Assembly: GCA_019671135.1 (NCBI GenBank)
Contig: JAHRHY010000003.1
Span: 2,976,001-3,040,000 of the forward strand
Origin: Linnemannia hyalina
Taxonomy: Eukaryota; Mortierellomycota; Mortierellomycetes; Mortierellales; Mortierellaceae
Length of the DNA: 64,000 bases
Direction of reading: 5' to 3'
The notes under the pieces are model-generated. The model saw only the letters and a program-made list of their open reading frames with translations, had not been told where the DNA came from and made no database searches. Both the position numbers and the translations under genes were made by a program. Shown piece after piece: positions 35,651-46,017 of this stretch; the stretch's first letter is position 1, and each line of letters starts with the position of its first letter.

Positions 35651-37181
35651 TTACTGGTCTCGTGTGGGTTTCTGGGCTTTGTGAACATTGTTGCCGAGAC
35701 GGGTGTACCAGTCCTGATGAAATGGGTTTGGAAGTGACACGCTTGTATTGGTTGAACGAACGTAAGTCCAGAGCTGGTCCATGAGTGAGATATGAGTTGG
35801 GCTAGCATAAGAATCAAGCGAATTGGGCGAAAGAGGGTTTGTTCTTGTTGACCCATGTGTTTGAGGCGGTTGGGGGTGGTAGGCGAAAGAGGGGCCTGTA
35901 CTGGACATAGGAGATGGTCGACAAAAAGGTTTTTGAGGCGTAGGTTTTGGGCTCGATGAAAGATAAGAAAACAAAGCCCTTGCTATTGCTATTTGATCCA
36001 GTCTTGACTTGCATTTTCAATGTTGTGGTGGGAGAGAGAGAACGAGACGCAAAAGGTGAGAGAAAGGGGTGCTCGTGTGACTTAGATTGATATCTTTCCA
36101 GGCTTGGTCTGCGTTAAATAACGAGCAGGAATCTGCGATTGTGTTTGGGACGCGATCAAACCACCAAAAAAAAGGGGGGGGAGGAAGATATTCTAGCTTC
36201 ACGACGGCCATGTTGCCCTTTCACCTGCTGCTGCTCATTTCTTTGTCGGATATGAGTGTTCGTCATGTTGATGACCTTCTGGCTCCTTTTTCCTTGACCT
36301 TGTCCAAGTCTTTCTATTCTTGTCGTCCATTTACGCCCATTCACTTGTCTTCGTCCTAGGTCTTCCTGTTGGTCGTCTTGGTTTTCTTTTACTTTGTACA
36401 CGATTTCGTTGTCTTTGATGGCTTGGCGATAAAACATGTAGGCTTAAGACGACCTCATGCTTTTCATCGATACGAGAGCGAGAATGTCGGCCACGTTTTC
36501 GTTTTGTTCCAATGGTCGTCGTCCTCGTCCGGATCGAAGTCATTTCCATATTCGCCTGCAGTGTTGTCCTCGTCTCCTTCACGGTGATGCTTTTGGGGCG
36601 GGTCTGAGTTGCTGTCATCGCTACTCTACCATGCTAAATGTCTGGAGTATCCACAACAAGCATTCAGCAAAACAAGAGTTTGCCTGTCAACCAACCCCAC
36701 CTGACTCTCTCCCTAAACCTCTTACCTTTCATATTCTATAATGTCCTCCCCCCACCTTCCTCCCTTTTCTTGTGAATCATTATCATCTTCCTCCTTTTCG
36801 TGTTATTCAACCATCCGCTGTTCCACCCTGCATTTTTTTGGTTACGAATTCAGGAATGAGACACGATTCAAGGCTTCCAAGCAAGACACGGAGGACATCC
36901 TGTACTCTTTTCCCTGATCTCGTTCTTACACGTCCTTTCTTATCCATGTCGTCGTCGCCGATGCCACTTTTTGTCGACTTTGCTGTGGGGGTTGTCCCCT
37001 TAGTTTCCGAGTGCATGATAGACCAAGCGAAGTAGACACGTTGACGCTGATCCCGAACCTCCTCACACAGATAGTTCGAACCGAACACATCGCTGTTTTT
37101 GTCGTTCAAGGATGCAGAGGATGTAGTGTGCAATGAATGTTTTGTACGTGTGTGGTAGTGGTGCCGCCGATGTGTTGACAT
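35651..37181 (-). CDS. Hypothetical protein, minus strand, exon model incomplete
   Basis: I do not recognise this gene. Exon 1 is probably 37181-36846 (112 codons, charged, beginning MSTHRRHHYH and ending CLIPEF before a GTAACC donor). A phase-matched exon 2 starts at 36625 after TAG and encodes SSDDSNSDPPQKHH and an acidic DFDPDEDDDHWNK stretch. Coding-like sequence continues around 36437-36190 and in a Pro/Ser-rich C-terminal stretch, about 35990-35651, ending KAQKPTRDQ and a stop at 35651. The middle junctions could not be resolved. No membrane segment or known motif is seen. Its start codon lies about 54 bases from the left end of the transposon relic. It could be a lineage-specific gene or a decaying one. 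Confidence 0.35.
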
Positions 37182-37234
37182 TACTTTACTATGCCGCACG
37201 TTGTTGATTTGTTGTTGGTCGATGTTGCACTCGA

Positions 37235-37554
37235 TTTTGCGTACAGTCTGCTAAGAAAACTGTCCCTAAAAAATTTTCAAATAAATGAATTGAAATGTTA
37301 TTCAGTCAGAAATTTTATTCAGTCACATGACGAGTCCTCCACCTAGGGACAAAAAAAAGAGAAGGTTAGGGACAAAAAGCAAAAACGCGCATGGTGAGAT
37401 CCCATCATCCATGACAACAACACCAACATGCCACCGAAACGTTCCCTCCCTACAACCACTAAGAATGCGACCTCCAACAAGAAAAACGATAAACCTATCA
37501 AATCAAGCTGACCCTATACGTCCCTACAACCCCCCCTCATCAGCGACGTGTCCC
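37235..37554 (+). repeat. Left terminal inverted repeat
   Basis: Matches the reverse complement of 38759-39027 almost throughout, up to the inner boundary CGACGTGTCCC. It is about 50 bases longer than the right copy because of two extra segments (about 37248-37275 and 37300-37320). It includes a copy of the transposase start region, read left to right as MPPKRSLPTTTKNATSN. Confidence 0.85.
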
Positions 37555-38885
37555 AATTTCCATCAGACCAAGTGCTGGCGCCTTGTGCTTCATGATCTGT
37601 ATGCCCCTCGTATAGACGTTATCAGCTAGAGGAGAGCTTGCACGCTCGTCGGTATCATATGGCGCCGTGCAAACTGGGCTCGAGACAGGTAACAGGGCTG
37701 GCTCGCTAATCACCCCCTTCATAACAGGTTCGGCTGACAATGACTCCTCGGCTAGATCCTCTGCATCCTTTGTTCCTGTGGAAATAAATATCCAGTTCCA
37801 GTCGTTGGCCTCGGATACTCCGACAATAAGATGCTCAAAGTGCAACCGTGCTTCCTGTTCATAATCGTTGCGCCGTGAAAATTGGATGGTTTCCTGCTGC
37901 TCCTGAGGTGCTATCCGTCGCAGTCGTAGTTGCTGGCGCATCTTCTCCGGTAGAACAAGAGTCTTTGCAAAACAATTGCGCACTGTATTTGGCTTCACTC
38001 GATTCCATGAATAAGTGATGAGCGATCATGCGTAGCCATTGCTGATGACCTTGCTCTTTTCGTAGGTGCGAGCGAGACTGGTTTGGCGGCTGAGAAGTTC
38101 CAGTAGCGCTCGTTTGAAGACACTGACGATGCCAATGTCGAGTGGTTGTGTGACAGAGGTTGAGTTCTTGGGCAGTCGTTCTATTCTGAGGTACTTCCAA
38201 TGCTTGAGGCAGCCGTATGCTGGATCGGGATCGTCGATGTCATTGTGCGCAGGACAGGAGTCAAGCAGAAGAAGGGTGCGACGGCATAGGTCACCTGGGC
38301 GGCCTCGTTAATCTTGCCATCGACAGGAACATGTCTCGACCTTTGGTCCTCCAGCCATAGAACTAGAACCTCCTCCACAATCCTGTTCTTGCGGTTGACA
38401 ATGCACTTGGACTCGACGGGTAGCAGGTCGGCCACTTGTCGAAGAGGTATCTCCTTTCGGATGAAATTGGATAGCGTGGTTCGGGAAATGTCGTATCCAA
38501 TGTATTCCCCAAAGTTCCTGAGTGTGACGACCGACTTGTCTTCGGACCTATTTGTTTTCTTGGGAACTCGCATATGCCACTGGAGTTCCAGCTTAATGAG
38601 GAGGGTGTAATATGTCCTGACCATGGTAATAACAAAGACACCGGGATGGGGAAAGAGGAGCCCGGAATGGGGGGCACCGGTCCTGGCACACTTCAAGAGG
38701 TCGTCGTACCTCAGTACAGGCAGGGTATAGATCTTGGAGTTGTGCTTTCGTGTATTTCGGGACACGTCGTTGATGAGGGGGAGTTGTAGGGGCGTATAGG
38801 GTCAGCTTGATTTGATAGGTTTATCGTTTTTCTTGTTGGAGGTCGCATTCTTAGTGGTTGTAGGGAGGGAACGTTTCGGTGGCAT
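37540..38885 (-). pseudogene. pogo/Tigger-like transposase pseudogene
   Basis: The reading begins at 38885 with MPPKRSLPTTTKNATSN and meets an in-frame TGA at codon 29; the left TIR carries the same TGA. The frame then continues into a helix-turn-helix (GYDISRTTLSNFIRKE) and a CENP-B-type block (EEVLVLWLEDQRSRHVPVDG). Near 38290 the frame changes and the sequence jumps directly to the middle of the DDE domain (LLLLDSCPAHN, then LPKNSTSVTQPLDIGIVS, holding the second and third acidic residues). The segment that should carry the first acidic residue is absent, so a large internal deletion is inferred. A second in-frame TGA at 38028-38026 (possibly a former CGA) interrupts the tail before ITYSWNRVKPNTVRNCF, a typical pogo C-terminal block. 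Confidence 0.78.
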
Positions 38886-39027
38886 GTTGGTGTTGTTGTC
38901 ATGGATGATGGGATCTCACCATGCGCGTTTTTGCGTTTTGTCCCTAACTTTCTCTTTTTTTGTCCCTAGGCGGAAGGCCCGTCATGTGAATAACATTTCA
39001 ATTCATTTATTCGAACTGTACGCAAAA
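38759..39027 (-). repeat. Right terminal inverted repeat
   Basis: About 269 bases, inverted relative to the left copy. It contains the presumed transposase start codon (38885) and two GGGACAAA-type subterminal motifs. A second GTACGCAAAA copy just outside, near 39042, makes the exact outer boundary uncertain. Confidence 0.85.
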
Positions 39028-40991
39028 AAAAAAATTGGGTGTACGCAAAAAGTGAAAACGAAACGACTGCGTTAGAATACACTATTGGATACATGGGCTG
39101 CTGAACAGCGAAAATACACAAGCTTATCGATGGAATAGTTCATAACTGGACGCGTTTATACATACTATATTTTGCGGCTACCGCCGTTGGATCTATTATG
39201 GTGAGCGGTTTCTTCATACTCAGTATTGTTTTGTCGTCGTCGTCGTCGTCGATATTACATGTTGGTGAACGACTCTTCTACTCTTAAGTTCCCGATGGAC
39301 CAACCTAACCGACAAGATGACGCTACTATCGATCCTCCATCATGGTGTATCATCCGCCGTTTCCAAGGCTACCATTCCTCTCATGCTCGACTACGTTTCT
39401 GAGATCGTTCCTGCAGTTTTCAATGCCGATTCAGCACTCGTTCGGGGTGACCAACTCATCCAGGATACATTGAGGATTCGCACCGCTACTTTGAGACGAA
39501 CAAAGCATATGTTTTATTTTTTGCCTTTGTCACTCGCACTACAGCCTGCGTACCATACAGGTTCCATCCGTGTCAATTATCTTGCAGCTCCCCACACAAG
39601 GGTATTGACTTGTCGTGTCCTACTTTTCGATGTTCATATCCGATAGCTCTACGTTGACCCCAAGACCGCCAGTACAAAGGAAACAGGGAGTTATGCGACA
39701 GTGAGTACAAATGAAACGTGCAGAAAAATGGAAACCAATAAAAGCGTCAAAAAAGTATAGGGCAATTCGACTTACGTTTCTGGTATTCCAATCTGATTGG
39801 GAGGACATGGCCGGGATACCCTCGCTCTTCTCCGTCTGAACGAGGGGCGCTGAAGGCGTGGCCTTGTGTCTTGAGGTGCAGCCAGGGAGAGCAACAAGGG
39901 AACAGTAGGTTGTCATGAGACCATCGACACAACTGGAAAATGGATTACCTGATAATGTCGATAGACGGCAAGGAGAAAGCCGACTTGACTTCTTTTACCA
40001 TTGCAAGTACGTCAACAGTGGAAATGAGAGATGCAGATCTTTGGCACCGTCAATCGCCCAATGCTGTCAAATCCAAACGATACAACTTTTTCTGTCGTGC
40101 CGCGCTTCTGGATTGGGTTTGAGTGGCCGATTGTGATGAGGTGAAGAGAGAGGGATGAAGGATTAATTAAACCATGGTCAGACCTTTTCTGAGGACGCAC
40201 CAACAGTTGGCGTTCCTTTTTGTTCGACAGATTTCGGATGGTGAAAAAAATAAAATAAGGCGAGGAGTGGTGTATCAAGGTAGACGTAGAAAAAACAGGT
40301 GCATGGTAGTTTGCACTGCAGTGAAGAAATGAATAGACTGGTACTGACATGTCACTATTTTCGTCCACCAACAGAGCGCCATCGATCATCATGTCCAAGG
40401 CAGGCCATAGTTTTTATAGTACTGTATTAGATTTCATCTCCAGGCCTCTGAGCTCCTCTACACCAACGATACTACTAGCTATACAAACAATAATTGTGCA
40501 GTAAATATTCTTTTCGTGGAGAACGTGGACGCGTTGGTACGATTGACTTTCAACTAGACATGTGGTTCATTGTCGAAAGAAAACATACCTCATCTAAGGC
40601 GCCGATACGTACTGAGTGTTGTCCACTTTACACGACTCTAAATTAACCCGTGTCGGCTCGTTCACTCTAGGTGTGCTTTATACTATCTGGCTGCACTACT
40701 GCTACAACGACAACTGAATAAAGAAAAATAGGAGTAATGGTCTAAAAAAGGTGAACACAATGGTTCGGTGTTGGACACATAAACGGTTGGATGTGGGGTT
40801 GGTCGTAAATACGATAGTCGTGAGGTTGATGAACAGAAAAGGATGAAACTCAAAAGTGAACGTGAAAGAATAAAAGTGAACATGAAAGAACAAAAGTGAA
40901 TGTGAAGAAGCACATCGGTGAGGGGCATCATTTGTAACTGCTGGCTACGACGGGGATGACGAGGAGAGTTGGTTTTTGCAAGCTCCTGTCG
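39028..40991. other. Decayed accessory DNA without a clear gene
   Basis: Only fragments of coding-like sequence are present. One minus-strand stretch (about 40120-39780) reads in pieces such as VKEVKSAFSLPSIDII and, separated by a possible intron, CSLVALPGCTSRHKATPSAP. A stop interrupts its 5' part. A GTC microsatellite lies at about 39234-39251. I cannot assign a family; a dead gene or mobile-element remnant is likely. Confidence 0.35.
40852..40910. repeat. Three tandem 20-bp imperfect repeats
   Basis: Three consecutive copies begin AAAAGTGAA at 40852, 40872 and 40892 and differ at a few positions. The third is 19 bases. No function is apparent. Confidence 0.75.
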
Positions 40992-41440
40992 CTATACACG
41001 GGCTGCATGTTCAGCGGAGCCCATCATGGGTGCTTGATAGTGAGAGCCGCGGCGGGCGTGATAATCCTCGTTGGCGCGCTGCTGAGCGCGCATGTCGGTT
41101 ATGCAAGTGCTACTGTTATTATCCAAGGACTCGTCGGGTAGGCCATCATCCTCATTGTCGCGGGCAGACTCCATGGCGTGACGAGTCTTGCTGAACCAAG
41201 CTCTGCGCTGAGTGGCATCATCCGGGGCCTTGGTGAGCTTCAGTCGATCCTGGTGCACCAGATCCTCCTTACGTACACCATCATCCCAACGGAGCTGGTA
41301 CATGGAGAGAAGCGTAACGCGAACGACCTCATAAGGTCCATACCAACTTCTTATGGCCGTAGTTCTTGACAAGACTGACAGCAAACTTGGCATGCCATTT
41401 TGCCTTTCCTCGCCCAAGATCTCAGCCTATTCCCCTTAAT
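40992..41440 (-). pseudogene. Retroelement integrase C-terminal relic
   Basis: Read on the minus strand, the fragment contains WYGPYEVVRV, YQLRWDDG and DLVHQDRLKL. This resembles the C-terminal end of Ty3/gypsy-type integrases (a 'GPY/F'-like segment followed by an HxDRLK-type end). Upstream, a different frame reads KFAVSLVKNYGHKK directly into the GPYEV segment, so at least one frameshift is present. A basic and acidic tail continues to about 40992. No LTR, reverse transcriptase or protease is seen nearby, so this is an isolated fragment. The assignment rests on short motifs only. Confidence 0.5.
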
Positions 41441-41532
41441 CAATATATTTCAATTTTGCCTTATCAACAACGCCTGTCCCTGAATCACAGAGTTCCTCCT
41501 CCTTTCTTTTACTCCTCTACAATCTTATCAAA

Positions 41533-42621
41533 ATGGTAAAAATGGCATTCAATTCGCACATATGCAATTGAGACGGCGGCGCACTAGCCGAGGAAGGCCC
41601 ACACACTCCCATCCATCCATCCATCCATTCGCAATCTATCCATGCATCCATCCCCGTATCCCGTCCATCATCATCCGACCCCCCATATCGACGCTTTTTT
41701 TTCAACTTTGTCCCAGTGTCAGATCCTATGCTCAACAAAAACACTCCATCGACATACAACCCAATACCGATTCCAACCAGTCCGTTTGACCGATCTACGA
41801 GACCTACTCTCGACCATCACCCTTTTACCGGCTCTCCTTGTCGCCTTGTTCTCCCTCTTTCTGCGCGAAGTATTATCCCTCAGTCTATTTCGTATCCTTT
41901 TCTGATCTCAAACTAAGTGAAGAAACAGGGATAAGGAAGAAAACTTGATATAGAACTTTAGTGTCTGAGGTGTGAACAGTCAACAAGGAAAGAGGTTGTG
42001 GATCATGAAGCAACTGGTGGTTGGAAGCAAGGACGGAGGACTGTCAAACGGACACTGCTACAGGAAGGAGTGTTTTTATAGGATACGGCTGGAGACCGAC
42101 GACCATCTACACAGATATTTCTGCAATAACTGGCACACCTTGTTCATAGCTCAATATCTAACATTTTTATCTTCCTCTATTCACCTTCAAACAAACAGGG
42201 TCGCGTTCGTACCAAGACTGTCAAGAGAGCCTCCAAGGTCCTCATCGAGAAGTACTACCCTCGTCTCACCCTGGACTTCCAGACCAACAAGAAGATCGCC
42301 TCCGAGGTTGCCATCATCCCCTCCAAGCGCCTCCGCAACAAGATCGCCGGTTTCACCACCCATTTGATGAAGCGTATCCAGCGTGGACCCGTCCGTGGTA
42401 TCTCCTTCAAGCTCCAGGAGGAGGAGCGCGAGCGCAAGGACAACTACATCCCCGAGTTCTCGGCCTTGGACACTTCCGCCATTGAGATCGATACCGATAC
42501 TCAGGCTTTGCTCAAGTCCTTGAACTTTGAGGACCTTGCTGGTGTCACTGCCGTCGAGGTCAAGCAGACCCCCGTTGACACCTTCCGCAAGCCCCGCGGT
42601 GACCGCAAGGAGCGTGCTTAA
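41533..42621 (+). CDS. RPS17: 40S ribosomal protein eS17
   Basis: Exon 1 is only the start codon (41533-41535), followed at once by a GTAAAA donor. Exon 2 is 42199-42621 after a 663-nt intron. Joined, they give 141 aa beginning [14 protein letters not shown], with the hallmark stretches [35 protein letters not shown] and [16 protein letters not shown]. This is the small-subunit eS17 protein, needed for 40S assembly, at normal family length. Intron placement just after the initiator codon is also known from yeast RPS17 genes. The stop is followed by an AATAAA-type signal near 42658. The start lies within about 100 bases of a retroelement relic. Confidence 0.93.
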
Positions 42622-42871
42622 ATTCTTTGGCGTTTTTAGCACACTTTAAACAAATGGAATAATAAACTGTTCTTTTGTCAACAAATACCACTCTGTACAT
42701 TATCAATATTAAAAGACTTTCAAAAGCAACCTCGATAGCAATCGTGCAAGAGAGAATGTGTGAAAACAGAAGCCTACGTCGCATTCAGGTGAAGGAGGAG
42801 GGGGGATAGCGTTGGGTAAAGCGAGTGTGAAAAAAAAAGACAATAGTTTATTTGAAAGGCAAACACCGAGT
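42622..42871. other. Convergent 3' region of RPS17 and glycyl-tRNA synthetase
   Basis: A 250-base gap between two stops on opposite strands. It holds the RPS17 polyadenylation-like signal and probably both 3' UTRs. Confidence 0.6.
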
Positions 42872-45813
42872 TTACTCGGCAACCTCCTGGGAGACAAAGG
42901 CAGGGTACTTAGCAGAGACATCGGCCCAGGTAATCTTGCCCTCGCAAATCTCCTTGACGAGGTCGACAACGACCTCAATCTTCTCACGGATCTGCTTGGT
43001 CGAGTCACGCTCACGGAGGGTAATGGTATCGTCCTGGGCAGACTGGAAATCGACAGTGATGCCAAAGGGCGTGCCGAGCTCGTCGTTACGGGCATAGCGA
43101 CGACCGATTGAAGCACCAGAGTCGTCAATCTTGCTCGACACACCGCTGCGGCGGAGCTGGGCAGAGACCTTGTTGAGGATGGGCGTAAAGACCTCGTTGG
43201 TTGAGAGAGGAACCAACAAGCACTTAGTAGGGGCAACAACGGGAGGGAAGGAAAGAACACCACGGGCCTCACCTTCGGGGCGGGTCCAGTAGACGTGCTC
43301 CATCAAGCAATACAAGATACGACCAATACCGAATGAAGGCTCAATAACGTTAGGGGTGTACTCGCGAACTATTCATCAACAAATAAGAAAAACAAATCAC
43401 GTTAGTCAACCAAGTCCGCCTCAGGTATCGCCAACATATCCTGACTGAGAACAAAATAGGACAGGGAACGTACTGTGGGTGGTGATGGAGACCCTCTCGA
43501 AGCTGGTGATAAGGTCCTTGGTGATGTCGAAGGAAGAGCCGTTGACGTTGATGGCAAAGGTGCCAGCCTCATCGTGAGACTTCTTCAAGCCAACCAAAGT
43601 GTTCTCATCCAAAGCAGCCAAGTGCTCTTCGACAGCCTTGGCATCCTTCTTGAAACGGGGGCCAAAGACCTTCTTGTTGATCTCGAGTTGAAGCTTCTCC
43701 TCGACCAAGGGCTCTGGAAGACGCTCACGGACAACCAACTTCTCGCCAGTTTTGTTGGAGTGGACAGTCAAATCGTAGGCAGAACGATCAGCACAGCCAA
43801 CGCACTCCTTCCAGCCGTACGAGGTGTGAATCTCAGCATCCCAGCAGTCGCAGGCGTAATGGGCCATCTCGTTGGCCATGTGCTGACGGAAACGAACGCG
43901 GTCGGGGTTGATACCGATCTTGGTCAAGAACATGTGGATGCGGACCAAGAAGTAACCCAAGGTCTGGTTGTCGATAATCTTCTTCTCCACAGCCTCGCCA
44001 ACAGTGATGTTCAAAAGGTCAGTCTTGCCAGAAAGCTGGACAGAGGCAGGCAAGATGTTGAGCTTGTAGTCGGCGACCTCGCTGAAGCGAGAGTGGTCCT
44101 TCTTGGCGGGGTCAACATAGTGCTCAATCTCGGCCATGGTGAACTCTCTATCAAACAGAAGAAATGATGTCAGCGACATGTTCACTCCTCAGTGCTCCAT
44201 GCGATCTAAAACAACCAAAATACAGATCCCGCGAAACCAAACTGGATCCTGCCGTATTTGTTTCCAGCCAAGTCTTCAATCCTTGCTGCTATCCATTTGC
44301 TATTACCTGACGCGGAGAAGACCCTCGCGAGGAGAAATCTCGTTACGGAAGGAGCGACCGATCTGGGCAGAGGCAAAGGGCATACGGTCGTTGTTGAACT
44401 CGAGCAATCTCTTGAAGTTGAGGAACTGACCCTGAGCAGTCTCAGGACGCAAGAAACCTTGCAACTGGCCGGTGGGTCCAATGCTCGAGGCGAACATGAG
44501 GTTGAAGACAACGGGTTCCGAGATATCGTTGCCGGTCTCGGGCGATTTGATTTGGTGGGTGCGCATCAACTCGCCGAGTTCCGGGCCAGAGTAGTTGTCA
44601 ATCTATTGTTTTATCGAATGCCGTTTCCATTTTGCATGACAGAGACGATAGAAGGAATAAGAAAAGAAAAGAAAAAAATCCCGGTTGTGTCGTCGTACGA
44701 GTCGTAGGTGGTGATTTTGAGTCGAATATGGAGAGATACATAAACGTAAAATCGAAAAGAAAAGAGGAGCGTGTGAGTTCTAGGCAATCTGTCATGAAAT
44801 CAGAGCGCCCTTTTTTTTGTCCGATTCGTTCAGGGGTGTTGTTGGTGATGTGCCGTCTTATCATTCCTTTGAGCCATTGGTTCCCAAAATGAAGGTTATG
44901 CTTCAGAGCAAAACGAACAAAACAAACAACACAAACAACACAGACAACACTGCTTCTTTCTACTCAGGTGAGAGTATCCTGTCAATCTTGCTTTTGATAA
45001 CGTCCTGACGTGTCCAAACTCCAACTTTATCCAATCCTGTCCTGTAATCGATAAGGTAAAGCGGGGAAGGTCATGCACACACTCTGTCCTTTCCCACACA
45101 CAAAACAACAAGCCTTCAAACAAAACCTCAAAGAAAAACATACCTGGGCAAGGATTTCCTTGTAGGCCTGAACAACCGAATCCTCCAGGCGGACGGCAGT
45201 GACCTTGGCAGCCTTCTTCTTCTTCTTCTCGTCCTTGTCGACCTTGATCTCGACGGGGGCGTTACGGGCGAGCTTGTCACCATCGATACGGGCCTCGAGG
45301 ACGTTCTCCACCAAGTGATCAGCACGGAAGATCTCTCCTGTCTTGAGATCCTTGCACATCCAGTCCGAGAAACGGTCGACGTGGCCCGAGGTCTTCAAGA
45401 CCTCGGCGGGGGTCATGATCGAGCAGTCGACCTCGAGCATATCCTCCTCCAGAACAAAGTGCTTGCGCCAGATGTCGAGGATGTTGGCCTGAAGGGCGCA
45501 ACCTGGGGGACCGTAGTCGTACAGACCAGCAACACCTATTTTTCGTTGAGATGAAGGTTTCATGAACAGGTGAGTTTCTTTTTTGTCTTTTAATGCGCCT
45601 CTATGGTTGTTGTTGTTGTTGTTGTTATTGTTGTTGTCTCCTTTGTGTCGTATTTTATTTCCCCTGGATGCATGGGTCCTTCCTTTTCCTTGAACCAAAC
45701 AAAACTAAAGAAAAGTTACCTCCGTAGAGAGAGAAGGCGGGGGCATAAAAGAAGCGCTTGCCGAGAAGCTGCTCGAGGGCGGGGCGGTTGAATGCTGGTT
45801 CAGCGGCGGACAT
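42872..45813 (-). CDS. GRS1: Glycyl-tRNA synthetase
   Basis: Minus-strand exons are 45813-45720, 45535-45144, 44602-44307, 44147-43474 and 43368-42872, all GT/AG and in phase, giving 650 aa (yeast Grs1 is 690). It is a class II synthetase of the eukaryotic alpha2 type. Visible blocks are [34 protein letters not shown], motif 2 around [20 protein letters not shown], and motif 3 [17 protein letters not shown] Lys-rich insert ([12 protein letters not shown]) resembles a basic insertion seen in eukaryotic GlyRS. It charges tRNA-Gly in the cytosol. Fungal GlyRS often serves mitochondria too, but an in-frame stop about 45 bases upstream of the ATG leaves no room for a contiguous longer N-terminus. 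Confidence 0.95.
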
Positions 45814-46017
45814 TGTGGTTGTGCGAGTAATGTGTGTTCGGGTGGATCAAGTGATTGAATGAGAAGAGAATCGAATCCTTTCTCACCTTCCTTTTTATTC
45901 TTTTTATTCTTTACTTTCTCTGGCCTCTGACTCGCCAGTGACAAAAAAACTGATAAGAAGGAAGCGAGAGTACAAGCCACCATGAGTCACGTGTGATGCG
46001 CATTGTCCTTTTATGAT

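Larger units (their letters stand above)
37235..39027 (-). mobile_element. pogo/Tigger-like DNA transposon relic with long TIRs
   Basis: About 1.79 kb bounded by inverted repeats that share an outer TTTTGCGTACAGT end (37235-37247 and 39015-39027). Inside is a minus-strand transposase relic with a CENP-B/Tc5-type DNA-binding domain and the C-terminal half of a DDE domain. These are features of pogo-like (Tc1/mariner superfamily) elements. The long TIRs are unusual, since pogo-like elements generally have short ones. I could not identify a convincing TA target duplication. An internal deletion and stop codons show that this copy cannot encode a working transposase. Confidence 0.8.

Noticed and set aside
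39295..39646. Short plus-strand open frames beginning near 39295 and 39317
   Set aside because: Two frames compete, neither joins to a further exon, and no similarity is recognised.
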